64,000 bases of DNA from Paracentrotus lividus (Eukaryota; Echinodermata; Echinoidea; Camarodonta; Echinidae): positions 17,612,970 to 17,676,969 of the forward strand of contig CALNVZ010000174.1 of assembly GCA_940671915.1 (NCBI GenBank), in the 5' to 3' direction. A model generated the notes under the pieces. That model saw only the letters and a program-made list of their open reading frames with translations. It ran no database searches and was not told the origin of the DNA. Every line of letters starts with the position of its first letter. The first letter of the stretch is position 1. Positions 33,685 through 46,146 of this stretch are shown here, piece after piece. Made by a program: the position numbers and the translations under genes.

Positions 33685-34035
33685 GGCCCGTAACTAGGAT
33701 TTTTACGGGAGGGTTCGAAATCTGCAAAAGTGGACAAAAAGGTACATCAAAAATTTTTCACGTCACGCCGGGCGAGCAAAAAGGTACATCAATTTTTGTT
33801 CGCGACACGCTGGCCTAGCAATAAGGGGGGGGGGGGGGGGGGTAGGCGTTGAAAATTATCCTGCCTTAGGCCGTTGAGAAGAGTACTTATTAACTTTAGG
33901 GGTATGCTAAGGTCGTTTTTTACATGATATTTCCTCTTCTTTTTTTTTTTTTTCTTTTTTGTCAAGCGGACCTTTGCTCGCCAGCGGGGGGGGGGGGGGG
34001 GGGGTCGTTCGAACCCCCCCCCCCGAACCGCCTGT
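33685..34035. mobile_element. Probable TIR-type repeat with G/C homopolymers
   Basis: It begins GGCCCGTAACTAGGATTTTT. An internal tandem motif 'caaaaaggtacatcaa' occurs at 33736 and 33778. Long G runs lie at 33827-33842 and 33987-34005, and a C run at 34014-34024. 'ggttcgaa' on the left and 'ttcgaacc' on the right pair. The right end is not a clean copy of the left, so it may be truncated. Confidence 0.45.
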
Positions 34036-34940
34036 GTATGGTTGCCATCTTCGAATAAAAACTGAATGTTATAATCCTAAGCACGTCGTCACATTCTTTT
34101 TATTAACTTTTATGTTATCGAATTCTCTGCATATTCTTTATTTGCTTTAGAATTGAATTTATAGAGGTAGGGCGAAGCAAAATTTGATAAACCTATATGT
34201 GTATACAATCTTATAATATACGCCGCCCCACCCCAAAGACACGCCTATAACTTATCGGGATCATGATAGCATGGAGGTTTCTCTTCTTCCTCCATGTCCT
34301 CCAAGATTATATAAACGAAGAACAGACAATCAAATGCCAAATTTCGAGAGTTTCGGGCTGTAAAAGTAAAATTGTAAATGTCATACTATCTCTACGAATG
34401 AACATTAAATTATGTATTTGATGTACACAAGAAAATAATTGTATTGCTAAATATCTTTTTATACAAATTGACCAAAATTGATCTTTTAAAGCGTTCATTT
34501 TGACTAACGGGGCATGTTCATGTTCGGCAACGTTATTTCAGAAACTAGAACCTTTTTTTTCTTCTTCTTCTTTCTCCTTTTTTTTATTTTTTAATTTTAA
34601 TTTTTTTAAAATTTATTTATTGATTTTTTTTGTTGTACAAGTCATGCGGACAATGATCATAGATTTAGATGATATTTTGCCCCAAAGTATAACTGTCTGT
34701 CGCCATGTGGAATTACGATATCAATAAGGCGTCATGAATCGCACGATTTCACAGGATCTCTTTCTATGGTCGAGCCTAATTGACCGTTTTACTTCTTTTA
34801 AAGCGATTATACTGAATAGTATGATGCTTGGATTATACGATTTGGATTGGTGACGTAATTACAGATTCATTATTTTGAATAACGAACAAAACAAAAACAA
34901 GAGACAACAACAACTATATTATAGTGTAGAATAGAAATCA
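34036..34940. other. Intergenic, T-rich
   Basis: T-rich stretch at 34550-34640. No gene recognised. Confidence 0.4.
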
Positions 34941-34944
34941 AGAA

Positions 34945-35125
34945 TAATGACAAGGATGTGAATGACGATTATGATGACGACGGTGATGATGGTGAAGATG
35001 TTCATGAAACTGACGAGGATGTTGATGATCGTAGAGATGATGACGATAATCATTCATTAAGGTATAATATAACAGGCGATGGTGACAATGATGGTGAAGA
35101 TGATGAAGATGATGATGAAGATTAA
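34945..35125. repeat. GAT/GAC trinucleotide-rich repeat
   Basis: Irregular GATGATGAC units over about 180 bases. The histidine-rich frame on the minus strand is a product of this repeat and not a gene. Confidence 0.75.
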
Positions 35126-35300
35126 ATTTCATTTATTATTGTCCAACAGGCTAAGTGTGTACAATATTACATAAATTGCATAAACAATAGAAATAGACAA
35201 TGTTAGTTGGAAGCAAAAAGAGAAGATGCAGCAGACTAAAGATAAGAAATAAATAAACAAAGAAATTTTTATTATACCGGTTTACGGAGCAAGGTTTTAC
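35126..35300 (-). mobile_element. Possible LINE 3' tail (reverse orientation)
   Basis: The sequence after the GAT repeat, 'aaatttcatttattattgtcc', reads in reverse complement as an ATAAATGAAATTT-type end, as seen at the 3' ends of L2/CR1-like non-LTR elements. No reverse transcriptase frame is present. This is tentative. Confidence 0.25.
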
Positions 35301-35479
35301 CTTGAAGATAGGTCAGAAAGAAAATAATTTATGATTTATATATTTTTAATTCACATTTAAAATGAGTAAGTATTGGTTATTCCTATTTTAGAAGGTATAT
35401 CTTAATTAACAGTATAATAGATCATGACTGAATGAATACTACGAGTCATCGAGTATAATTTGCAAGTCCCTCCGTTTAA

Positions 35480-35678
35480 AATATATATTCAACATGTGCC
35501 TTTTTGTTTGTTTATTGTTCAGTTCTTGTTTACATTGTTTAATAGATAGGTTTGATTTCATACCGAACAAGCTTGTTTATATTATATTTGAATGTACTTT
35601 GGATATGTTTATACTGAATGATTATATTATGTTTGTAAACGGAAATAAAATTGAAAATTGAAAATTGAAATTGAAAAT
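35480..35678 (+). mobile_element. Possible LINE 3' tail ending in TTGAAAA repeats
   Basis: The stretch ends 'aataaaattgaaaattgaaaattg', a short tandem of ATTGAAA units directly after a poly(A)-signal-like AATAAA. This is a common form for the 3' ends of 5'-truncated L2/CR1-type retrotransposons. No coding sequence of the element is present. Confidence 0.35.
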
Positions 35679-35715
35679 TTTGCGTTTCATGTATTGATGA
35701 TGTCGAACCTGACGA

Positions 35716-35721
35716 CGACGG

Positions 35722-35758
<37 letters not shown>

Positions 35759-35770
35759 AAAGATGATAAA
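35716..35770. repeat. GAT microsatellite
   Basis: A clean run of about ten GAT units, followed by two AAAGATGAT variants. Confidence 0.85.
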
Positions 35771-36767
35771 GATGATGTGGAAGAGGTGTAAACTAAGAGG
35801 AAAATTAGTTATTCTAACCTGCAACACCCCAAAACATTTTTTTTTACACGAAATGTACCGGTAACGAGATTGATACGACAGTTGATGTACTGCAGCATTA
35901 AAAAAAAAAACACACAATTGAATAAGCATTATTAATTCAAACTTTCATTTTATCCTTGATAAAACAAGGAAACACAAGAATGAAAAGGCCTCTCCCCCAT
36001 TTTACTTCGCTCAATGATTTCATTTCCATTTCATCGTTTCACATAATAATGATGAAAGTACTTCTAGTCCAAGTTGTTTCTACGTATTACGATTGACCCT
36101 TATTCGTTCTCTCTGGTATCATTAGGTGGGGGTCTTATACTTTTGTTGTGAATTATTTACTCTTGACCAACAAGCATGAAATTATATCGATTTTTACTCG
36201 CAGGTTTGGGGAACAACATGTGTTGTTCTGCTCGCCTTTGTAAACATATACTTTTATTATATTTTGGCATGATGTCAATTTATGACAACAAACTCTATCT
36301 CAAAATACTAAAATAATGACAAAATGAGACGAAAAAGTTACCTGAATAACAATAATTCTAAATATATTTTGATGTCGTTTAAAAAAAAAATCGCCTTCTA
36401 TACAAGTGGGTTAGTTTTAGCCTATAAAAATCACTCATTGCACGGGAATGGTTAGTGCAGGGAGCTGGGATTTAATCTTCGTGGTATAGTGGGTACAATC
36501 ATCATGGTGCCCATAAACACTGCATAATAAAGTAGCGATATCGAAAGGCCCATTAGTTTTGGTCAGTGTTATGAACCATGATAAAAACTATGAATTCCAG
36601 ACATGCATGCATCCCACGCGACCTAGTGAAAGTATATCCTTGACAGTCGCCGTACTATATCGATTGTTCATTGAGCTAAACGTTCTCTTCATATAGATTG
36701 GGAAAATCCCTGTTGTTCTTCTCTCACAACTCAAACACATTCTCATGAGCACAAGGCGAAACGGGAT
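35771..36767. other. Intergenic stretch
   Basis: Unique AT-rich sequence. No gene, RNA or repeat recognised. Confidence 0.4.
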
Positions 36768-37005
36768 AATGCTGCAGTCACACAGACACTTACGGATAGA
36801 TACGTTTGTGTTGTTTGAATTTTATTTCATATTCTGTTCTATCGTTTCTTATGTATTTCTTTGTTTTATTGGATAAACGAAATTATCAATATTTCCACTG
36901 CTGACTATGACGGGTAGGCACCCGTGGGGATCCGCAGAGAAGAAAATAAGTTTTGGACGCAACCGGACGTAACTCAACGTAAGTGTCTGTGTGACTGTAG
37001 CATAA
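36768..37005. mobile_element. MITE, about 238 bp
   Basis: Inverted ends share CAGTCACACAGACACTTACG (left 36775-36794) with the reverse complement at 36976-36995. One or two mismatches lie in the outermost bases. The interior is not strongly palindromic and has no coding content. Confidence 0.8.
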
Positions 37006-37356
37006 GACTTTGCCGAACTACTTTCTTACGTCCATGAGTGAACGTAAAACAAGCGCCAAAACTTATACAGGTTGCCAATGAATGAAGAAATTGAGATGAT
37101 CAACTTTGCACAGAAAAAAAAAGTATATTGATTTAAGACATGATGAATATATTTCACAAATTAGTTATGAATAATAAATGATTATATTAAAAAATATATT
37201 GGGATAAAATATCATGCGATTATGCAAGCTTGCAGCTCTAATCCTCATTCAAAAAATGTTGACGAATCTTTCCTAGATCATAATATACATTGGTAAACTG
37301 AAATAATTTCTCATTAGAATAATATCCAGGGGATCGAACAGGTTCTGGTCCCGGCC

Positions 37357-37391
<35 letters not shown>

Positions 37392-37992
37392 GTGGGTGGG
37401 GGTGGGGGATGGGGGCAGAAGAAAACCCTAATTTTATAGGGTCATAACATTGGCCGGTTAAAGAAGATTATTGCTGAAAAGCCCGCTCCACCTCCTCAGC
37501 ATAGATTCATCTTAGGAGAAAATAAGCAATAATGATAATTTAAAAAAAATATATCGCCTACCTGAAAAGTCGGTGGGTATATTAAAATAAAGCCCTCTCC
37601 AACTTTCGAAATAATGGAGCTGTGGTATTCCTCAAATTACCGTAGTCCGCGAGTAGGCCTATATTTAGACGCCCAATTCATTCGCCCGCACAATTATTAT
37701 TGCCGTTTTCAACAATTTAGAGGCTGTTATACCCTTTTGGAAACGAGTTGATCCAAATAATTATCTTCAGACAGCGATATGGCACCGCACATCCAATGCT
37801 ATAATCTGCAGGAATAAATAATACTTTTTTTATAAAAGAGAGAGCCCATCAACCCAACATTTTTTCAGGAAAGAGCAAGGAACTGAAGAATATTATAATT
37901 CATTATCAGAAAGTTCTTTTTTAAAAAAGAAAAGAAAAAAAAAACCTTTGATTTTGATAAATTATACATAATAATATGCCTGTTTTTGGTGT
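37006..37992. other. Intergenic stretch with T run
   Basis: A T run lies at 37360-37390, followed by G-rich low-complexity sequence. No gene recognised. Confidence 0.4.
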
Positions 37993-38417
37993 TGAATTAG
38001 CCCGGGGGGGTCACTCAAACAAAAAAGTGCTACCCATGCGTGTCCCCGCACCCTGAAAATGGACCCTAAACGTCTCATTGCATGAAGTCAAATTTGCACC
38101 CCTTTTCGACGTCAGACTGAAAATGGACCCTAAACGTCTCATTGCATGAAGTCAATTTTGCACCCCTTTCGACGTCAGACTGGAAAAACATACCCTAAAT
38201 GGCGTAAACACCGTGAAATTTTGACCCCAAAACAGCAAATTCCTCTGAAAACACCCCTATTTTTGTGAAAATGGAGATTGAAATTAAAAAACACCCCTAC
38301 TTTAAGAAAAGCGTCGACGCCGCCGAAAGGCTGAAAACAGACCCTTTTCGACGCTTTTTGGGGACACGCATGCGTAGCACATCATGTGGTGAGTGACCCC
38401 CCCCCCGGGTGAATTAG
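37993..38417. mobile_element. TIR element, 409 bp, with 8-bp target duplication TGAATTAG
   Basis: The element at 38001-38409 starts CCCGGGGGGGTCACTCA and ends with the reverse complement type TGAGTGACCCCC...GGG. It is flanked by the exact direct repeat TGAATTAG at 37993-38000 and 38410-38417. An 8-bp duplication is typical of hAT-type transposition. Sub-terminal blocks pair (gtgctacccatgcgtgtcccc with ggggacacgcatgcgtagcac, each given in part). The internal unit 'actgaaaatggaccctaaac' is tandemly repeated at about 38052 and 38117. No transposase. Confidence 0.85.
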
Positions 38418-39571
38418 GTGTCAAAAGAAAGGAGAAAGGCCGAATTTTAAAATAATGCATTCAATATTTTTTCTTCAAAAAGTTACACCACCATTAATTA
38501 AAGGTGTTGGATCAGATTGATGTAAAAGAAACGTGAATTGGGAATAGGAATGAAATAATAATATTAGGGCCTATACAAACAAAAATTACTTTTGGTACCG
38601 TTATCAGGATTGAGTACCTTCCTTCAAATACAGATTAACCATAAGATCGGTTTAAAAAAAATAAACATGTACATGCATGTTTTTCTTCTTATGTGATAGA
38701 AACCCCAACCGAACTATAAACTTAACATCAAGCAAAATAAAAGGCTTATCAATAGGAATGGAATGTCTTTGTAATGTCAAAGACTATAATCCCGTTTTCT
38801 CCCAAGTGTGGTTTTACACTGTGAATACAAGTTAATTGGCGGATGAGCCAATTCCAATGTTTCTTGGGATTATCGTAGGCCCCTAGTGTTGGATGGATTA
38901 AAAATTTATAGCGCTTTCAAGTTCGAATTACTTTTGTTAAATATGATGAATCGATCCTCTTTGTAGAGAAGAAATGAAAAGGATGTGATGTGGTATATAA
39001 TATATAGGGTGGTCCTTGTTGATGGTTTTTGTATCTGTAATCCCAAAATAATGACATTACTACTTGACCTTTTACTATAGAAGGATTACGAAGATCTGAT
39101 TTATAGTATAGATATAAGCCTATTTTAGAACAAAGGTGATCTATTTATATAAAGAGGCACCGAGCTTATTTGGGGTACAATGAACTTAGTGATATTAAGA
39201 AAACACTAATTAACTATAAATGGAAAGGAAAATTCACATTGATAAATCTGAAGTTTATAAATGATTTTTAGACTACTGACTACTGATAAAATTTCTATAG
39301 GTCTATACTGACGCATTATTTAATTCAACCCTTCTTTCTCGCTTCCCACCTTCTCGATTTACATAATTTTCCATCAATGATATAGGGTGAAAATATACAA
39401 ACTCAATATTTTTAATAATTGGGCTGTTAAAAAACAACCCAACAACAACAACAACAACATCAACAATTACATTTTGGCCTCCTTCTTTCTATAGACTCTA
39501 ATTCTTCATTGCACGCCCATGTACCTGCATGCTTGTTTCAATGCAATTTTCGACAATATTCCTATGGTGCT
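38418..39571. other. Intergenic stretch
   Basis: AT-rich sequence with an AAC microsatellite at 39437-39461. No gene recognised. Confidence 0.4.
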
Positions 39572-40086
39572 AAAGCCATGGTCACATATTGTGACCACGG
39601 GGTTCTGCAGGGGAGCATTTCATCAAAGGACTTGTCGGACATTTTATCCGACAAATTTGCTCTCAGCCAATCAGATGCAAGCATTTCAGTAGCTTATAAC
39701 AGTTTGTCGGATAAAACGTCCGACAAGTCCTTTGATGAAATGCTCCCCTGGAGTTTGATCGTGCAGCTGATGGAGCTTTCTCTCTTACGGTTTTTTCACG
39801 ACGTCCGTAGTCTCCGTATGATCGTTTTACGAAAGGGAGGTTTCGTGGACAAGACCATCGACCAATCTTCATCTTATGTGATAGAAACCCCAACCACTGG
39901 AGGCGATCGTTGTTGCTACAACTGGCGATCTTGCTGTTGTGAGTGTGGTAGCAAGTTGTTGTTGTAGCCTAGCTTAGATAGAGTCGTTTGTAGGTTTATA
40001 ATCGCCTTTTTAAAGATTAACTCCTTATAATTATGAAATTATGAGGTTGTCGCCACAACGATCGCCGCCTGTGGGACAGGCCCTTT
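39572..40086. mobile_element. Probable TIR element containing a nested MITE
   Basis: The left end AAAGCCATGGTCACAT and the reverse complement of the right end, AAAGGGCCTGTCCCACAG, are similar. The right part folds on itself ('ggcgatcgttgttgctacaac' against 'gttgtcgccacaacgatcgcc'). It is interrupted by the separate palindromic element at 39609-39749. The longest open frame (39509-39967) runs across both elements and is not a gene. Confidence 0.45.
39609..39749. mobile_element. Nested palindromic MITE, 141 bp
   Basis: The first 32 bases, starting AGGGGAGCATTTCATCAAAG, are the exact reverse complement of the last 32. A further internal pair is 'ttatccgacaaa' with 'tttgtcggataa'. It sits inside the element at 39572-40086 and is therefore the younger insertion. 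Confidence 0.85.
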
Positions 40087-40221
40087 ACGATCTGCGAAAG
40101 TTGGCTTCTTATACGAAGTTCTTGTGAAATGGTTTGGCAACCTTTCGTAATCATGGCATTTGTGATCCTGTAAAATTCTGTTGACATTGATATTCTTGTT
40201 TCTCTCTTCCTGTGGCTTCAT

Positions 40222-40263
<42 letters not shown>

Positions 40264-41829
40264 TCATTATCCCCCATTCTCTATTGGTTGACAACAATCA
40301 GAGGATAATGCAGAATGGACATCTGTTGTTATATCGACTGGAACGTACTAACTTTATCCCTATTCATTGTGTTGGAGTTCATTAACCTGTCTGCTGATGT
40401 TTTAATACACTGTTACGCAGAGAAAAGAGTGCATCAGTTGAATAGAGACCAGAGATTATAACAATATAGCGGTCCCTCTCTCTGAAGTTGAGATTTGAAG
40501 CGTGAAATATTGAGCTGGAACTACACCAGTTACTGGCCGCTTAACCTGAAGAGATCAATGGTACATCAATAGATTTTGAGCGGGAACTTGACTATTCGAA
40601 TCTTGAAATAGAAACGAATATGAGTGAAGAGACAAAATTGTACATAAAAAGGAGCCGTATATTATGTTATCTACTTTAGATGTCAACATATAGGATACTG
40701 CCCTCCTAAAGAGTGTAACTGACTTATTAACCAAATTTGGTATAATGAGGTTATTGTAAATAGCGTTTTCTTCTTTCTGATCTAATTGTAGTCTTATAAC
40801 ACCAGTCCTGTAATTATGCTAGCTAATAATTAAAGGCATATTACATTGCCATTGCCAGTGTAAAATACTATGACAGACACATTTGTCTGTCTTATAGGAA
40901 ATTTCATGTTTGCCACATTTTTAATACTTATATAACAGTTTAATGATAATGTGCTGGGTATCAAGACAGGAATAATTGTCTGTTCTGGGAATTATTTGAA
41001 CATTTCTAACATTTTGTAATACCAGCAGAGGTAAGTGGAGCCAAGCATACAAGCAAAGTAGAACAACCTCCGCGATGGTCCATTTCATGGTCCTTTCATA
41101 TTCCATTTGAAATAAATGAATCGAGCAAAGTATATAGCCAAACAAAATTACGGTTTGTTTATGAAATTCCAGGTAAAGGATTTTTTTTTAATCCAGTATA
41201 ATTAAACAGTCTGCATTGTCAGTACCCAAACATGACAAACCCCTGATCCCCTTTTGCAATTTACAAGTGTATCATACTTGAATAACATCTTCAAAGGCCT
41301 CAATAGCATGAACACGTAGGCCTATGGTCTCATTAAATCAGATGTTAACAAAAAGAGTAAATAGAGAAGACCTTACTCATTCTTCGTTAGATACAAGAAG
41401 CTATACCAAATCATTCATGCATTGACTAACATTGTCAAGGTTTAGAAAGGACTGGTGGGTTTTATAATTTTACGACGTTCATCAACCCCACAACAACAAT
41501 TACCGTAATGCTACTGTCTTGGTTATTACAAACCATTTGAGTGGTTATAAGTTTCCTGATGGGGCTGATTTTGGAGTTAAATTATATTTCACAGCTGATG
41601 TTACATCATCATCATCGTGTTGTAATGTTGTCTAGAAATCGTCCATGGCGGCACCGAGTATAACATCTTCATGATCATGAGACGTCAGATAAAAGTATAA
41701 TACAGGAGCTATCATCATCTCTTATCGGGCATAGCATGGCATCCAGGCAAAACGTGCTGTTTTTCATCTCATGAGTATGAGAACGTGGGTTTAATTTTCA
41801 TTCCTTAAAAAATATAAATAAATAAGATT

Positions 41830-41866
<37 letters not shown>

Positions 41867-43570
41867 AAGAGAGAGAAAAAAAAGTAACATAACCCTGGAC
41901 CGAACATGACATTGGGCATGGTCTGAATAGTACCCATATATTGCGCATAATGTTCTTTCTTGCTCATTATCATGATTTTATTACCCAATGGCCCCGCACT
42001 ATAAACTGGCTGATGATGTTAAATCGCAACAATGATGAGATTTTCACATTTTTATCCCCTTATAAACGTCATCATTAACCAAAAAACAAAAAACAAAACA
42101 AAACAAAAATAATTATGTCTTATGATAATTGCCCCATTCGCTTCCTTAAAATGCAGGAAAATATATCATCAAAGGCTCGGAGAAATAATACAGGAGCATT
42201 ACGTTCAAATAGAAGTCGCATAATCCCGAACGTGTTTTCGTGAGAAATTATTGACTTTATTATGTGGTTAAATTAATCAATAAGACAATACATTATTCTC
42301 TAGCCCATAAGCAATTCTTGAACTCATGCATATCCATTGAACGTTATTGATGTGAATCTGTATTCATGTCATTTCCCTCTGGTATAAAAGGGGGGTAATT
42401 ACCACATTCATGTTGTGCGACCAGTTAGAACAATCTGCAATATTCAAACAATAACATTATTAGCACATAACAGTTGGAACAATTTGCTATATTCAAACGA
42501 TAACATTAATAGCACGCACATTCATGAAGTGTGACCTGTTGTAACGATCTTCTATTTTAAATAATAACAATAATTTTATTCATGCCCCACCATAATGCGT
42601 AATTGGAGACCGGAGGTGAATGAACTATTACTGGATTTTTTATTTATTTATTATTATTTATTTTTATTTTTTATTTTTTTATTTATTTATTTTTTATTTT
42701 TTTTTGGGGGGAGGGAGCGCACAAAAGTTGTTTAGCCCAATTCTTCTTCTTCTATTTCTCTGTTTCTTTACTTTTTTTTTAACCACCCATTGGACATGTT
42801 AATATATTAAAACGTTGCGTTTGGTGCTTCATTTGAATTCTACCTAAGAAATATAAACAAAAAAAAAAACAACATAAAAACATGTTTTTTTTAACTCCTA
42901 CGTCAAGTACAAAACTAAAATAAAATAAATACAAAATTGTAGACTTGGCTATGCAAGGATTTGGTGAATGAGTTTTTTACTTTTCCATGGGACTTTTCAA
43001 AGCTCTGAAGGCTCGTTTTTAGTATAAAAATGGAATTCATTTAGCCGAGTAAAGGGGCACTTTTTGGTCATGAAAAAGGGCACTTTTAGGGTGGATGAAA
43101 AAGTTTGGGGCACTGTGCTACTACATACTGTAAACAGTGTCTACAAAACAAGGCAAGTTAAATAATAGGGTAAGAAACGTTAAATGCATGTTCGTGATTA
43201 CTTTTTCCTTCCATTATGTTACCAGATCAGCATTGAGTGATGGCGCTATAGCACAACATGAATCGCCCTTTCGGCCAAGTCGGTTATATATAGTTGGGTT
43301 ATGCATGGATCGTAATAAGAATTATGGGTTATGTAATTAAGCGAATCTTTCTGTATTGTACTAGTCTAACAAAGCAACATGCGCTATGTTGTAACATACT
43401 TGAATAAATATTGGGCAAACTCTAAAATATGTACAAATAGACTCTGATCTATGGTCAAAATTAGAACAAAAATATCACAAAGTTATTGGTTAGTTTTTCG
43501 GAATTTCTTTTTCTAATTTAGATGGAAATAAATAATGACACATCATGGATAATAAATTCGTTTCAAACTG
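40087..43570. other. Intergenic stretch with microsatellites
   Basis: It contains a CT microsatellite at 40226-40260, an AT microsatellite at 41833-41862 and TTTA/T-rich sequence at 42634-42705. A fragment at about 43055-43120 with repeated 'gggcacttt' words may be a repeat remnant. No gene recognised on either strand. Confidence 0.45.
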
Positions 43571-44309
43571 TTTATTGCTACATCAAAGAATTAACAAAAA
43601 TCTGCATACACCGTACATCAAGGTTTACAATGCCATGATCAAGAATAAAGGTTTTAAAATATCTAAATAATTATATTTCATAATTACACAAATATCATAC
43701 ATTGTATTGCAACATCAACTTCTTTTCTACATTTTCAAGATAAACTTTAAAAAAAATTTATAGTGTTTTCTCCTCAATATTTATTCACTGATGATTCTTT
43801 CTCCTGGCTACTAGAAATTTAGTGGAGATTTGATGGTTTGTATTTTATCTAATTCATAGAAACTGATCATTTTTAATTCTAGTTAGCAATGGATAAGTTA
43901 ATTGCAATTACAATCAGTAGTTAAATTATACTGCCTTTCATTAATAAAATCATTTCTTAGATTATAGTTATAATATTTTTATATTTCATATCATATGGCT
44001 ATTTCAGCTATTTCATTTTATTCCAAAAAGGAAGAGTTAGAGACATGGTATTTTATAATTTGCATGATGATAATCATTATCATTATAAAAAGAAATCCAC
44101 TTGTTCATAGTAACAAGAGAAATAAAGGTCTGCATCAGTACACTCAACTCTTGTTAAAGAAGCTGCCTGAAATTTTCTTAAACTGATTACCCAAGACATA
44201 ATATTTGCTCATGGATTGTTTGAAATTTTAACCAGGAGAATTTCCTTGTTATAACAAAATCTAGTTCCAAGCTCATTACATGAGTGGACTGTAATTAATT
44301 GAACTAAAT

Positions 44310-44357
44310 GGAGTCTATATAATCCAGACTTCTGGAGTCTATACAATCCAGACTTCT
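44310..44357. repeat. Two tandem 24-bp units
   Basis: The unit GGAGTCTATA.AATCCAGACTTCT (shown with one variable base) occurs twice in direct succession. Confidence 0.8.
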
Positions 44358-45061
44358 GGGGTTAATAGGTCTGGAGTAAAAAAAAAATTCTGATAAGGCT
44401 ACTAATACACAGTGATCTTGGTTGGTAAAAAATAAATAACAAATTAAAAACAAAGTCCTCCAAATTCTATTTGAAGATATGAACAGCACAAGAATGAACT
44501 TTTTACACCTTGTGCAAGAGCAGCTCAAGGTCAAACGCAAATTAAAAATCTCATAATGATGCGCTGACATCGGTTCCTTCGACGATTGTTCCAGGCTTTA
44601 TTTTGTCTAAGATGTTGGACTCAGCTTGGGTTACAAAGAATTTTATGTTTTGTTTAGTGTTAGGGTTAGGTTATATTCCATTAGTGCTAAGGATTTGTCT
44701 GGTGAGTAAATGTTGTTACACCATTATGTTACATGTAATATATTTATTTACCAGGTAAGTAAATTGCACATTACTAAATTAGGTAGACCTAACCCTGACC
44801 CATAGGCCTACGTCTACCTAACTCTATAGATAAAAATCACGACTTTACGATACACAAAGTATATGAACATATCTGTCTACCTAAGATAAAAATCCTTTTG
44901 AGAAAAGGTTACAAATTTGCACATGCATCTAAACGTGATTATGCATTATCCAAAACATATATTCCATATGCAGGTGTCACAGATCAATTTCAAAGGTGTG
45001 TTATAAATTGATATGTCGATCCCTTTCACTTATGTACACCCTGTATAGGCCCTTTTTCTTT

Positions 45062-45685
45062 AAAGGAGGAGTCCGGGCTGAAATTAAAAAGTTATGGAAA
45101 GTAAAGTAAAATTTAACAAACACAACACAGAAAATTTCATCAAAATCGGATGAAAAACAACAAAGTTATGCATTTTTATAGGTATTGAATTTTTTTCGTA
45201 AAACAGTTCTTGGCATTGTCTCATTGTCTCATTTGAATATTTGAATATTCAAATGAACAAAATGATGATGTCACAGTCCCCCTACTTCTTGTGTATTTTA
45301 TTATATGAAATCCTATTTTCTCATTTTTTCATATATTGCGTATACAGAAAATCCATCCCTCATAATGAAATAGGTACATGTAGAAGCACTAGTGACCTTG
45401 AACATTCCACAAGGATTAATCCCTGTTTTTATGTCCTTGGGCCAGAAAATCTTGATAATTGGTATTTCATACAATAAAATACAAAGAAAGTAGGGGGACT
45501 GAGACATCATCAGTTTGCCAATTTGAAGATGGCAAAAACTGTTTCCTAAAAAAAATTCAAAACCTAAGAAAATTCATAACTTTGCTATTTCTGATCCGAT
45601 TTTGATGAAATTTTCAGTGTTGTGCCTTTAAGATTTTACTTCATTTTTTCTAATAATGCAAAATCCAGCCCGGAGGAGTCCTTTA
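45062..45685 (+). mobile_element. Foldback element, family 'GGAGTCCGGGCTG', copy 1
   Basis: The ends AAAGGAGGAGTCCGGGCTG and (reverse complement of the right) AAAGGACTCCTCCGGGCTGG are related. The interior is a long imperfect palindrome ('tttcatcaaaatcggat' against 'atccgattttgatgaaa', 'ccccctacttc' against 'gtaggggg'). A second copy in inverse orientation is at 54525-55143, and part of a third at 63578-64000. Because of the palindrome both strands show an open frame starting [16 protein letters not shown], which is a by-product of the repeat. Confidence 0.85.
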
Positions 45686-45838
45686 ACTTCACTCTTACCC
45701 ACAGAGAAAATAGCTTCTGTGCAAATCTAAAAGGGTTGTTTTCTTATACTTCACAGGTGTATCTTCAAATCAGAAAATGCTGTCAACCAATATGAAGTCT
45801 TACCAACATTGTACATTACAGTTTGTATGACATGATGG

Positions 45839-46146
45839 CCAAAGGTGGCCTGAAGTTAAGCCTAGCTTAAATCTGTGGTTTAACTATGGCGGGCAAAATG
45901 TGACACAATCTGTCAACGTTGTTATGTTCCTTACTTTTTACTGAGTTCTGGAATCATACTTTAATGGTTAAGAAAACCTTTGTACTTATCATTCACTTTC
46001 GTAAATGTACCAAACAGATCTGATAAATCCAACGTCTACTGTTCAAGATTGTGTCACATTTTGCTACCCATAGTTAAACCCAGGGCTCAAATTTAGCGGT
46101 GGCTTAACCACAGATTTAAGCTAGGCTCAACTTTAGGACACCTTTG
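45839..46146. mobile_element. Foldback element, about 308 bp
   Basis: 'aaaggtggcctgaagttaag' and the following 'cctagcttaaatctgtgg' (45841-45880) pair with 'ccacagatttaagctagg' and 'ctcaactttaggacaccttt' (46107-46144). The inner block 'aaaatgtgacacaatct' pairs with 'agattgtgtcacatttt' at about 46046. No coding content. Confidence 0.75.

Noticed and set aside
34938-35132. Histidine-rich open frame on minus
   Set aside because: Product of the GAT/GAC repeat read in reverse complement.
35658-35929. Methionine-rich and isoleucine-rich frames around 35720
   Set aside because: Translations of a GAT microsatellite.
39509-39967. 152-codon open frame on plus, the longest in the window
   Set aside because: It crosses two nested palindromic elements and has no domain. 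Its length comes from repeat composition.
44658-44672. Telomere-like gttagggttagg
   Set aside because: Only two units, within ordinary sequence. No array and no sign of an interstitial telomere.
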